Shown here: positions 1-8,324 of the stretch, piece after piece | How the letters are laid out: the number at the start of each line of letters is the position of its first letter | Numbering within the stretch: the stretch's first letter is position 1 | NCBI GenBank assembly: GCA_963753685.1 | Contig: CAVWDE010000012.1 | Coordinates: 1 to 21,834, forward strand | DNA from: DATAOG01 sp963753685 | GTDB lineage: Bacteria; Pseudomonadota; Alphaproteobacteria; Geminicoccales; Geminicoccaceae | Length of the DNA: 21,834 bases | Direction of reading: 5' to 3' | Notes under the pieces: generated by a model | What the model saw: the letters and a program-made list of their open reading frames with translations, nothing else | Told to the model about the DNA's origin: nothing | Database searches by the model: none | Translations under genes and position numbers: made by a program

Positions 1-302
1 CCCGTAGAGGCGAGTCGAGAGTTCGCCGCGCGTCCTGATCGAAACCTCGGGCGTCGGAACTCGCGTTGTGATCGCCAATTCCCGCTGACAACAATTCCCG
101 CCCAACAATTCCCGTCTGGTCCCGCTGTCCTCCTCAGCATGGGCCGGACCCGCCGCCCCGGGACGCGATCACCAGCTCGTGAACAGGCCCCATCCTTAGG
201 TTAAAATGAAGTGGCCGTGCTGCACGGCTTGAGATATAAAGAACGCAACGAAGCGCCAGTGAACAGTCACAATGCAGTCAACGCGCAACGGTAGGGAATG
301 CC
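1..302. other. Upstream region of the cytochrome-like gene
   Basis: I see no convincing gene here. The stretch holds three direct copies of CAATTCCCG at 76-84, 92-100 and 106-114. It also holds a small palindrome GCCGTG-CTG-CACGGC at 214-228, followed by TATAAA at 235-240, which could be a -10 element. I found no matching -35 box at normal spacing. This is the presumed promoter region for the gene starting at 303. Confidence 0.4.
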
Positions 303-2277
303 ATGGAAACGAACGAGCTACCCCGGAGGTTGGCAGGGATCTCGCTGCTCGCCTTGGCGGCCGTGCTGCCGTCGGCAGCAGGCGCCGCCGGCGGTCCGGT
401 ACCGCAGGAATGCCAGGCGCCCAACCTCAGCGCGGCGGAACAGGCCAGGTGCGATTTCATCGCCCGCACCCCGAATCTCTGCCAGCGCTCCCCACTGAGC
501 GTAAGAACCCAGCAGTTCTGCGATCAACTCGGCGGAGCGCCTGAGCCGACGCCGGGGATCACCGTTTCCCCGGATGTGCCAGCTGACATTCCGGGCGGCG
601 CGGACCAAGCGAGCCTCGCCGACGCGGCGAACTTCGCATGGCAGGAGTTCATTGCGCTCAACTGGCCCGCCCTGGCCGGGACGCGCGATACTCCAGACAC
701 CGGCGCGAAGTTCGGCGACCCGTCCTTCACGGGACCGCTGGTCTGGCACACCTACCGACACAAGGTCGAGATCTATCCCGGTCAGGGTACGCCGCCGGGA
801 TTCGACGCTTCCAAGTCCGATTTCGGCTACAGCACCGTTCCACCCCAGTACATCTACAATGCGGAGGTATTGGGGCAGGGAGCGGATGGCACCGGCGAGA
901 TCCCGCCCTGTCCCGGGCAGGACCCCGTGACCACGCCTTCGTTCATCAATCTGGACGAAGTGTCCCAGATCGGGCTCGACTCCATGTTCGCGGGCAAGGC
1001 GCCGCAATCTGCCTCGGCGAACTCTGATCCTCAATTGATCCGGTTCCTCGCCAAGGCGAACGAGAGCCACTTCGTCTACGTCGTCAATCCCGATGCCCTG
1101 GCGCAGGGCGGCGACCCCCTTTACGTCGGCACGAAGCTGCTGCCGCCGCAGGAACTCCAAGCAGTCCTCCACGAACTGCAACGACCTGCAGTCGGGCGAA
1201 ACCACGACCTTCTGCACCGCCCGAGCCAACTTTCTGGAGGTTTCTCAAGGCAACGGCGACCCGACGACCTTGAAGGAGCCGTTCATCTCGTTTCCGGTGG
1301 GGACGATCCACGTCAAATCGGCGTGGCGGGAGCTCACCGCCGATGAGGAGAGTAGCGGCAGGTTCTACACCACGACGGTGCGGTACTACGAACAAAACGA
1401 GCAAAATGCCCAGGAGCCGCGTTGCTATCGTGAGGGCACGTGGGGGCTGCTCGCTTTGCACATCGAGCATAAGACGGCCACGGCGCCCTACTTCATCTTT
1501 GCCACCTTCGAGCAGGCCGACAATCTCCAGACCGCGGCTGGGACCCCGGTGGAAAATGAGATCGGGCAGCCGATCGTCACGCCGGTCGGGACGACCGAGC
1601 CCGGGCTCGAGTATCAGGATGGCGACCCGCCCACTTTGAACATCGTCGGCGATCAATACTGCGAGGCGCCCGAAGACCGCCTCTTCTACCTCGAAGAGAG
1701 CGGCTTCTCCGGGCTGCCCTCCGGCGGAGCGATCTGCCAGAACGCTCGGACTCATCCGATCCCACAGGCGATTCTCGGCGCCAATCAGAACGCTCACACG
1801 GCGATCAGCGCTTACGCCAGCAGCAACGGCATCGCGAATCCCGTGTGGTCGTACTACAAGCTGATCAACGTCCAATACAAGCCCTTCGACCTTACCGAGG
1901 TGAGCAGCGACACGACGTCGGACCTGAACGCGGCGACCTTCTATACCAACAACGAGGTCGTCGAGACCGACTACACGCTGGCCAACTTCAGCGGGCAGAT
2001 CAGCGGTACGGGCCCGCCGACGGACCAGCCCGCGAACTTTGACAACTTCAATTCGGCCCGGACGACGTTCCAGAACGTCTTGCTGTTCAACGACAGCAAC
2101 GAGCTCGTCGACACCTTCAACATGGGCGGATGCCTCGGCTGCCACGGCATCGCGCAGGTCGAGAAGGGCACGGATTTCAGCTTCATCCTGTCGGGTGGCC
2201 GCGTCCCGGTGCCCGAGACGCCGGACATCGACCCGCCTGGCACCACGAACCCGGCGCCCCTGGCGCGACCTCGATGA
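303..2277 (+). CDS. Secreted mono-haem cytochrome c-like protein, frameshifted
   Basis: Two overlapping plus-strand frames read as one protein of about 657 residues. The N-terminal part (303 to about 1160) starts with a signal peptide (hydrophobic residues about 11-28, cleavage near AGA-A), so the product should be periplasmic. The C-terminal part lies in the +1 frame and ends at the TGA at 2275-2277. A single c-type haem site, CLGCH, is at 2131-2145, about 50 residues from the end. Segments such as AWQEFIALNWPA, VKSAWRELT and LHIEHKT resemble a widespread family of large proteins with a C-terminal cytochrome c motif and no known function. The switch between frames needs one extra base (or two missing) at about 1152-1170. 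The start at 303 has AGGGA upstream at 293-297. Whether the gene is broken or the assembly carries an indel cannot be decided from the sequence. Partners and electron acceptor are unknown. Confidence 0.7.
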
Positions 2278-2329
2278 TCCTCCAGATCGGCGAGCCCTGA
2301 GCAGGGATCGCCCGGAGCCACCTTCAATC

Positions 2330-2362
2330 GGTCCCCGCGAAGCGTTCACCTTCGCGGGGACC
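2330..2362. terminator. 13-bp perfect hairpin, possible terminator or REP-type element
   Basis: GGTCCCCGCGAAG (2330-2342) pairs perfectly with CTTCGCGGGGACC (2350-2362) across a 7-base loop. It lies 53 bp after the stop of the cytochrome-like gene. No T-run follows, so a classical intrinsic terminator is not certain. The GC-rich core resembles dispersed palindromic repeats common in alphaproteobacterial intergenic DNA; that resemblance is from memory. Confidence 0.5.
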
Positions 2363-2547
2363 CGCCGTCGGCCAACCCCCGGGCGCACAGGCCGGGTCGG
2401 ATCCGGTGGGTCAGAGCGGGGAACGTGGTGAAGCGGTCGCCGAAGGAAATGCGGCCGTGGCCGCCCTTGCCATCCCTGGCCTCATGGACGAGGGCGAGGC
2501 CCCCTCGGACGGCGGAGCTTCCGTAGGGAGCTCGTGGCCCGTCATCG

Positions 2548-2585
2548 CCAGTCTGTGCACAATCGGCCAGTCTGTGCACAATCGG
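2548..2585. repeat. Tandem 19-bp direct repeat with internal palindrome
   Basis: CCAGTCTGTGCACAATCGG occurs twice, head to tail with no mismatch (2548-2566 and 2567-2585). Each copy holds the 8-bp palindrome TGTGCACA, so the two dyads sit 19 bp apart. This could be a paired protein-binding site or a simple slippage duplication. Confidence 0.75.
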
Positions 2586-2603
2586 TATGCGAGAGCGAAG
2601 GGA

Positions 2604-2625
2604 AATCGCACAGGAATGTGCGATT
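2604..2625. other. 9-bp hairpin or dyad
   Basis: AATCGCACA (2604-2612) and TGTGCGATT (2617-2625) are perfect inverted repeats around GGAA. It lies 18 bp after the tandem TGTGCACA repeat and shares its TGTGC/GCACA half-site, so both may serve the same DNA-binding protein. There is no T-run. Confidence 0.45.
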
Positions 2626-2840
2626 GCTGAGGGCGGTTGGCCCGGTCGCGACTTGCGCCAGGCCGCGAGGTCCGGACGCGATCGGGTCGCCGCCCTCCGC
2701 GCGCGCACGGTGCGGGCGTCGGCGAGGTGCCGATCAGACTCGCGCGCCGCGGGACTTCACGGCGGACGCCCAGGGCCTGTGGTCGGAGAGCCGATCGCCG
2801 ACCGTCGGCCCCAGCGGGGCGCCGCGCGGCCGGCGCGGGC

Positions 2841-3281
2841 CTACTGCGCCACGGTCGGCTGGGGCGCGGTCTGCGCGGCTTCCTTGAGCGGCGGCAGCTG
2901 CAGCTTGAGCAGGCTGTCGGCGCAGGCCGAGGCGTCCTTGCGATCGGTGCTGGTGGCGCCCGGCATGGTCGCCCAGCCGCCGGTCTCGACGAACTTGCCG
3001 CGCTCGTAGGAGCTGCTCATGTCCTTGAAGGTCGCGAGCTGGGCGCGCGCGTCCGGGGCGGCTGTGAAGCGATCGGTGCAGACCGCCGCGGCGAGCTGCT
3101 CATGGGCCTGCTGCGCGGCCTTCTCGGTCAGCGCCTGGACGCTGCCGCCGGTGACCCAGCCGCCCCACGCGAAGCCGATCACGATGGTCGCCACCGCACC
3201 GGCGACAAAGCCCCAGAATACCGTACCCTTGCTCGGCTGAAGTCGATCCCAGCGTTGCGCCAAATTCTGCTTGTCTGCCAT
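2841..3281 (-). CDS. Small single-span membrane protein, unknown function
   Basis: The protein has 146 residues and starts MADKQNLAQRW. The start at 3281 is chosen over an upstream in-frame ATG at 3371 because GGGAGGT lies 5-6 bases before it (3287-3293 on the plus strand). Residues about 21-43 form one membrane segment rich in glycine and alanine. The rest (residues 44-146) is soluble, with two cysteines and an alanine/glutamine-rich helix after the membrane span. A proline-rich tail ends the protein. It resembles conserved hypothetical membrane proteins of alphaproteobacteria, but I do not recognise a named domain. It stands alone, and the AT-rich stretch at 3330-3480 is its likely promoter region. 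Confidence 0.75.
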   Translation of the reverse strand: MADKQNLAQRWDRLQPSKGTVFWGFVAGAVATIVIGFAWGGWVTGGSVQALTEKAAQQAHEQLAAAVCTDRFTAAPDARAQLATFKDMSSSYERGKFVETGGWATMPGATSTDRKDASACADSLLKLQLPPLKEAAQTAPQPTVAQ

Positions 3282-3718
3282 TTGGAACCTCCCTGGTTGC
3301 GCGGCCTCGGGTTGAGGCGGCTTTTTGGCAAGGTTCATTAATAAAGGTGGTGCCTGGCCACGTTTTGACAACGAGAATTAAAAAGATAAAACAGTTGACT
3401 TTCCGATTTGTTCCCTAACGGTTCGAAATGACAGGACGATTCCGGCGATCCGGTGGCCCGCAAACCACGAAAACTTTTTGAAAGTCGTGGTCCTCGCGAT
3501 CGGCCATGCGCGAGCGAGCGATCTGATCCGACCACCAGTGTCTGCCATTTTCCAGGCCAACGCCGCCAGCAGCCGGCCCTTCGGCGCCGGCCTTCGAGCC
3601 GCAGTTCCCGGCGCAGGCGGCGAGGAATGTCCGCGAGCCCTCGTCCCTCAGCCCGGTGCGGTCGGCGCACCGCCGCCCGTCGCCGCGGCGATCGGGGCCG
3701 CGTTCGAACCGCCAGGTG
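3282..3718. other. AT-richer intergenic stretch
   Basis: No supported gene. The part 3340-3480 is clearly more AT-rich than its surroundings and probably carries the promoter for the minus-strand gene starting at 3281, though I could not fix -35/-10 boxes. A bulged hairpin lies at 3464-3491: ACCACGA and CTTT pair with AAAGTCGTGGT, with three extra A bases on the left arm. Confidence 0.4.
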
Positions 3719-4039
3719 TCAGGATCGACTTGCTGGCGGTCGTGCTCCCCCAGGAGGTCGGCGAGCAGGCCTTTTTTCCAACCGGGCCGCCGGCGCCGCG
3801 CCGCGACCTGAGCGTGGGGCGCTCAGGGTCGACGCTCCAGCGATGCTACGCCCCGCATAGGCGGAATGCAGCCTCGCTTCTGCGCGCCGCAGCGCCGCCT
3901 CGGCATCCACAATCCGTTCTACGATCGCTGGACGGCCACATTCGGCGGCGCGGTCACAGAGGAGCCGGAGCCGGGACAGGTACATCTCGCGCCTGACGAG
4001 CCCTTGCTCCATGACGGCCACATGTTGGTCGTCGGTCAT
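3719..4039 (-). CDS. Small hypothetical protein
   Basis: The open frame encodes 106 residues starting MTDDQHVAVMEQG. An in-frame ATG exists upstream at 4084, but the inner start fits a compact soluble protein better. Residues about 10-60 are leucine-, arginine- and alanine-rich and should form two amphipathic helices. The C-terminal third is low-complexity proline/arginine/alanine and may be reading past the true conserved part. I recognise no family. It lies downstream of the GGDEF-EAL gene on the same strand after a 276-bp gap, so it is probably transcribed on its own. The ribosome-binding site (GGAAAG) is weak. This is a plausible but unproven gene. Confidence 0.4.
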   Translation of the reverse strand: MTDDQHVAVMEQGLVRREMYLSRLRLLCDRAAECGRPAIVERIVDAEAALRRAEARLHSAYAGRSIAGASTLSAPRSGRGAAPAARLEKRPARRPPGGARPPASRS

Positions 4040-4163
4040 GACGCTTTCCGCCGGCGTGCAGAACGCCGGCTCGCAGTCTAGCATATCCAGCGCTCAACTC
4101 GCACCGATCATGTTCTGGGAGGACGCCTGCTCCTGCCGAGCTGACGCTTCCGCTCAGCAGCCG

Positions 4164-4180
4164 GGCGCTCGCAGAGCGCC
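4164..4180. other. 7-bp GC hairpin in the gap after the GGDEF-EAL gene
   Basis: GGCGCTC (4164-4170) pairs with GAGCGCC (4174-4180) over a 3-base loop. It lies 136 bp beyond the stop of the GGDEF-EAL gene on the minus strand. No T-run follows in that direction, so a terminator role is only possible. Confidence 0.3.
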
Positions 4181-4315
4181 GCTTAAGCGATCGTGCATCC
4201 GCGCTTCCATCATGCATCACGTGCACGGGGCGGCACACGGGCGGAAGAGGCGCGGACCAGGCCGGGACCACGCTTGCGGATCTTTGGTCGGCCCTGGTGC
4301 GCGACCGGTCGCGGG

Positions 4316-7075
4316 TCAGGCCGAGACGACGCTCCGGATCTGCGGCCAGCCCTGGCGGCGCACCAGGGCCGGCACCTCGGACGGGACCACCGGCCGGCCG
4401 AGGAAGTAGCCCTGGCCCTCGTCGCAGCCATAGCGGCGCAGCATCGCCAGCTGCTCCAGGCTCTCGATGCCTTCGGCCACGACGTCGACGCCGAGCCCGT
4501 GCGCCATGGCGATCACCGCCCGCGCGAGCGCCGCATCGCCCTCGCTGGTGTTGATGTCGCAGACGAACGAGCGGTCGATCTTGACCCGTTTGATCGGAAA
4601 GCGCTTGAGGTAGCTCAGCGACGAATAGCCGGTGCCGAAATCGTCGAGCGCCAGGCTGATCCCGAGCTCGCTCAGATGGTTGAGCAGGGCCGCGGTGCTG
4701 TCGCCTTCCTGCATCAGCACGCTCTCGGTCAGCTCCAGCTCGAGCCAGCGGGCATCCATCTCGGTCTCGGCCAGGACCTCGCGGATCCGGCTCTCCAGAC
4801 CGCTGCGCTGGAACTGGCGGGCCGACATGTTGACCGCGAGCCTGAGCCCCGGCAGCCGGAGCGCCCGCCACGCCTTGTGCTGCAGGCAGGCGGTGCGCAG
4901 CACCCACAAGCCCAAAGGCTCGATCAGACCGTTCTCCTCGGCGAGCGGCACGAACTCGTCGGGCTGCACGAGGCCGAGCTCGGGATGGCGCCAGCGGATC
5001 AGCGCCTCGACGCCCACCACCTGGCCGCTGTCGAGGGCGATCTGCGGCTGATAGACCAGCTGGAACTGATCCTGCTCGAGGGCATGGCGCAGGTGCTTCT
5101 CGAGCACCATCTGCCCGAACACCCGGACGTTGAGGGTCGGGTTGTACAGCTGCAGGCGGTTGCGGCCGCGCTCCTTGGCCCGATAGAGCGCGATGTCGGC
5201 GCATTTGAGCAGCTGATCGGGCTCCGCGCCGTCGGTCGGACAAAGGCCGATGCCGATGCTGCCGGTGACGTAGAGCTCGTGGCCGCGGATGTGAAAGGTC
5301 GGGCGCATCGCGTCGAGGATCTTCTGCGCCGGCTTGACCGCGTCCTCGGCGCCGCGCAGGCCGCGCAGGATGAAGATGAACTCGTCGCCGCCCATGCGCG
5401 CGACCGTGTCCTCGTCGCGGACGCTGGCACGCAGCCGCCGGCTGAGTGCCACCAGCAGCGCGTCGCCGATCGAATGGCCGAGCGTGTCGTTGATGATCTT
5501 GAAGCGGTCGAGGTCCAAAAACAGCACCGCCACCGTCTCGCCGTGGCGGACCGCCTGCTTGAGGGCGGTGGCGAGCCGATCGTCGAACAGGGCGCGATTG
5601 GGCAGCCCGGTCAGCGCGTCGTGGGTCGCCCGGTAGCGGATCAGCTCCTCGGCCGCCTTGCGCGCGGTGATGTCGCGCACGGTCAGGATGAAGGTCCGGC
5701 GGCCATGCAGATCGAGATCGGTGACCGACAGCTCGATCGCGACGTTGTCGCCGTCGCGGCGCCGCCCGACCATCTCCAGGAGGCTGTGCTGGGTCAGCGC
5801 GGTGACGTCGACCCGGGCCGGCCACGGCAGGTGCTCGGCCTCGCGCGCGGTCCCGGCCACCAGGTCGTCGAGCCGCAGCCCGACCAGCCCGCCGGGCCCG
5901 AAACCGAAGATCTGGGCGGCGGCGGGGTTGGCGGATTCGACCTGGCCGTCGTCGGTCACGGTGACGATGCCATCGATCACCGAATCCATGATCGCCTGCA
6001 GGCGCTGCTCGCTCTGCTCGAGCGCCCGCTGCCGCCGCTTGGCCTCGGTGACGTCGGTGTAAATGGCGACCGTGCCGCCGTCCTGGGTGCGGAACTCGTT
6101 GATCGCCAGCCAGCGGTCGTCGCGCAGGTGCATCTCCCAGGGCCCGCAGGGCGCGCGGCGACGGGCGAGGCACTGCGCCTGCCAGTCGTCGAGCGTCGGC
6201 GGCGCGTCCTCGGCTGCCAGCAGGCGCTTGTAGACGATCCGGCTCAGATCCTCGAAGCGGGCACCGAGCACGACCCGCTCGCCCTGGACCCCGAACAGCT
6301 GCCGCAGCCGCTTGTTGTACAGCACCAGCCGGTCATCGGCGTCCCAGAGCGCGAAGCCCTCGGACATCGCCTCGGTCGGCTGCACCAGGCGGTCGCGGGC
6401 CGCGCGCAGGGCATCGAGGTTGGCGGCGAGCCTCGTGACCATGCTGTTGAAGGCCCGGCCGACCCGCGCCACCTCGTCACTGCCGGCGGGGTCGGCCCGC
6501 GCCGTGCGGTCACCCTCGGCGACCCGGTCGGCGAGCGCGGCCAGGCTGGCCAGCCGGCGGGTCAGGACGAAGCCCATGGCGAGGCCGACCACGGCGATCG
6601 CGACCATGCCGGTGAGCGCGATGGTGATGCCGAGATTGCGCGTGTCGCGATAAGCGAGCACCAGCGGATAGTCCGAGAACTCGATGGCAAGCGTGCCGAG
6701 CGGGCTCGCGCGCCCGCGGATCTCGGTCTGGCGCCAATAGTGATGCTCGCCCGCGGACAGCTCGGGAAACCGCGCGCCAATCAGGCCGAGATCGGTGGCG
6801 GCGACCACCCGACCCTGGACGTCGCCGAGCACCACCCCCTCGACGCGCGGGTCGCGCCTGGTCGCCTCGATGAAGGTCTGGAGGTCGGCGAACTCGTCGG
6901 TCAGGAGCGCCGAGCGGCTGAGATCGCCGACCAGCTGCAGGGTCACCGCCTCGGTGCTTCCGACCTGCTCGCGGATGCTGCGCATCGAATGGCCGAGCGT
7001 CGTCCAGAGCATCGCCCCCGTCAGGACGATCTCGAGCGCGAAGATGGTCGCTGCGATGCGATATCGAAGAGACAT
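4316..7075 (-). CDS. HAMP-PAS-PAS-GGDEF-EAL cyclic di-GMP enzyme
   Basis: This 919-residue inner-membrane protein makes and/or degrades cyclic di-GMP. Domain order: membrane segment about 7-29; periplasmic sensor about 30-147; second membrane segment about 148-171; HAMP linker about 172-225; PAS-like regions about 230-345 and 355-475; GGDEF about 480-640; EAL about 655-905. The cyclase site GGDEF is intact at 562-566, and an inhibitory RxxD site (RDED, 553-556) lies five residues before it. The EAL half keeps EAL (690-692), the conserved Asn of NMS, ELTES, DDFGTGYSS, KIDRSF, AEGIES and GYFLGRP. Both activities therefore look possible, and product inhibition of the cyclase is expected. The gene begins 26 bp after the stop of the PhnD-like binding protein, suggesting one transcript and a shared sensory role. 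The start has no strong Shine-Dalgarno sequence. Which activity dominates cannot be read from sequence. Confidence 0.93.
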   Translation of the reverse strand: MSLRYRIAATIFALEIVLTGAMLWTTLGHSMRSIREQVGSTEAVTLQLVGDLSRSALLTDEFADLQTFIEATRRDPRVEGVVLGDVQGRVVAATDLGLIGARFPELSAGEHHYWRQTEIRGRASPLGTLAIEFSDYPLVLAYRDTRNLGITIALTGMVAIAVVGLAMGFVLTRRLASLAALADRVAEGDRTARADPAGSDEVARVGRAFNSMVTRLAANLDALRAARDRLVQPTEAMSEGFALWDADDRLVLYNKRLRQLFGVQGERVVLGARFEDLSRIVYKRLLAAEDAPPTLDDWQAQCLARRRAPCGPWEMHLRDDRWLAINEFRTQDGGTVAIYTDVTEAKRRQRALEQSEQRLQAIMDSVIDGIVTVTDDGQVESANPAAAQIFGFGPGGLVGLRLDDLVAGTAREAEHLPWPARVDVTALTQHSLLEMVGRRRDGDNVAIELSVTDLDLHGRRTFILTVRDITARKAAEELIRYRATHDALTGLPNRALFDDRLATALKQAVRHGETVAVLFLDLDRFKIINDTLGHSIGDALLVALSRRLRASVRDEDTVARMGGDEFIFILRGLRGAEDAVKPAQKILDAMRPTFHIRGHELYVTGSIGIGLCPTDGAEPDQLLKCADIALYRAKERGRNRLQLYNPTLNVRVFGQMVLEKHLRHALEQDQFQLVYQPQIALDSGQVVGVEALIRWRHPELGLVQPDEFVPLAEENGLIEPLGLWVLRTACLQHKAWRALRLPGLRLAVNMSARQFQRSGLESRIREVLAETEMDARWLELELTESVLMQEGDSTAALLNHLSELGISLALDDFGTGYSSLSYLKRFPIKRVKIDRSFVCDINTSEGDAALARAVIAMAHGLGVDVVAEGIESLEQLAMLRRYGCDEGQGYFLGRPVVPSEVPALVRRQGWPQIRSVVSA

Positions 7076-7101
7076 GCCGCGGGGATCTCGAGCGACGAAC
7101 C

Positions 7102-8055
7102 TTATTGCTGAACGTAGGACTTGAGCCGCGTACTGTAGCGGCGGACCTGATCGTACTCCTGATCCTCGGCCGGCACGAACCCTGACCAGGCGCCCGCCGC
7201 TAGCACCGCTCGTCCGGCCTCGGTGTGCGACCAGCTGAGAATGCAGCTCAACAACTTGGCGCGGTCCGCTTCCGGCACGCGCTCATGAACCGCGAACACG
7301 AAATGGTAGATCGGTGCCGTCTCGATCATGACGTGCAGCCGCATGTCCGCGATCGATTCGATCTGCGCCAGCACGAAGCGCGGGATGGCGCAGGCGTCGG
7401 CGGAGCCGAGCGCGACCGCCTGCAGGCAGGAGGTCTTGGTCCGGTAGTTCTGCAGCCGCACGTCGACGCCGGGCTTGAGGCCGGCATCGATCAGCGCGGC
7501 CTTGACCATCGTACTGACCGCCGACAGAGCGGGCGGCAGGGCGAGGGTCTTACCCACCAGATCATGCCAATCGTGCCAGTCGTGACTCTCGCCGACCATG
7601 ACCACCCCGGTCAGCTGCTGATCGAGGCGCGCCAGCGGCAGATAATGATACTTGTCGGCCGCATCGACGTAGAAAAACGGATGCACGAAGATGATATCGT
7701 AGGTTTGCTGGGCGAGCTCGTCCGCGAATTTCTCGAAGTTCGACTTGGTCTTCAGATAGATCGGCCGCTTGAGATCCTTGCTGAAGCTGGCGGCGATCGG
7801 GCCGAAGATGCGATCGATGGTGAGCGCCGGAACGTAGGGGAAAACGCCAAAGCGGTAGGGCTGGCCAGGCTCGGCGGCCGCAATCGGGCGCGGGGACGCG
7901 AGCGTCAGCACGAGCCCGAGCGCGATCAACGTGAGCCCGGCGCGACCCGGCATCCCGCCGGCCGCGCGACGGTTGGAATCCGCGCTTTCGCGCCGGCGCA
8001 ACGGCGCGACGATCGCACCCATGGCCCACGCGCGAGCAGACCGAATGTCAGGCAT
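7102..8055 (-). CDS. PhnD-like periplasmic substrate-binding protein
   Basis: The 317-residue product belongs to the phosphate/phosphonate-type periplasmic binding family (PhnD-like). Typical features are the opening FGVFPYVPALTIDRIFGP, the YDIIFVHPFFYVDAA segment and the GKTLALPP hinge region. A hydrophobic stretch about residues 43-58, ending PIAA-AEPG, is the signal sequence. The start at 8055 (MPDIRSARAW) is chosen for its AAGGGG site about 7 bases upstream. A start at 7950 would give a shorter, more usual signal peptide but has a poor ribosome-binding site. No transport permease or ATPase is adjacent; the neighbour is the GGDEF-EAL enzyme, so I infer a sensing rather than uptake role. 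The ligand is unknown; a phosphonate should not be assumed. A small tandem duplication gives the odd stretch HDWHDWHD. Confidence 0.82.
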   Translation of the reverse strand: MPDIRSARAWAMGAIVAPLRRRESADSNRRAAGGMPGRAGLTLIALGLVLTLASPRPIAAAEPGQPYRFGVFPYVPALTIDRIFGPIAASFSKDLKRPIYLKTKSNFEKFADELAQQTYDIIFVHPFFYVDAADKYHYLPLARLDQQLTGVVMVGESHDWHDWHDLVGKTLALPPALSAVSTMVKAALIDAGLKPGVDVRLQNYRTKTSCLQAVALGSADACAIPRFVLAQIESIADMRLHVMIETAPIYHFVFAVHERVPEADRAKLLSCILSWSHTEAGRAVLAAGAWSGFVPAEDQEYDQVRRYSTRLKSYVQQ

Positions 8056-8147
8056 CACACACCCCTTCGGAACCAAGTGGCGGCACCCGCGGGCGGACTT
8101 TACGGTGGCGGCCAGCCTGAGCCGAGATGCATATCTTTAGTTTATTA

Positions 8148-8179
8148 GGTCGCGAAAGCGTTTCGCTGTTTACGCGACC
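8148..8179. promoter_or_regulatory. Extended dyad in the divergent phnD-like/pntAA intergenic region
   Basis: GGTCGCG (8148-8154) and CGCGACC (8173-8179) are perfect inverted repeats. Inside them AGCG (8157-8160) pairs with CGCT (8164-8167) around TTT. The element lies between two divergent transcription units, next to the AT-rich run at 8130-8147. It could be an operator, or an RNA hairpin in the pntAA leader. No regulator gene is adjacent. Confidence 0.4.
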
Positions 8180-8324
8180 ACACAAGCCCGGTCAAGCTGC
8201 CAGACCGCCGGTCCGGCGTCACGGGGCGCGGCGTGCGGTCGCGATCCGCCCTAGGCGAAGCTCTGACGAGCGGTTAGGTTGGGCCCGCGTGGCGTTGCCG
8301 GGCGCAGAAGGAGGGGCGCGAGCG

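Larger units (their letters stand above)
2278..2840. other. Gene-poor region with hairpins and a tandem repeat
   Basis: No reading frame here has a believable start and family resemblance; the open frames look like chance in GC-rich DNA. It contains a 13-bp hairpin (2330-2362), a 19-bp tandem duplication (2548-2585) and a 9-bp hairpin (2604-2625), listed separately. Confidence 0.5.

Noticed and set aside
2637..3341. 234-codon plus-strand frame opposite the membrane protein gene
   Set aside because: Arginine/glycine-rich antisense shadow; the minus-strand gene has a strong ribosome-binding site and a clear membrane segment.
3365..3393. Plus-strand TTGACA followed by AT-rich bases as a promoter
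   Set aside because: No acceptable -10 at 16-18 bases, and no plus-strand gene downstream to drive.
4193..7111. A 972-codon open frame on the plus strand opposite the GGDEF-EAL gene
   Set aside because: It is the antisense shadow of a well-supported gene in GC-rich DNA; the product is low-complexity Q/H/D/R-rich with no domain.
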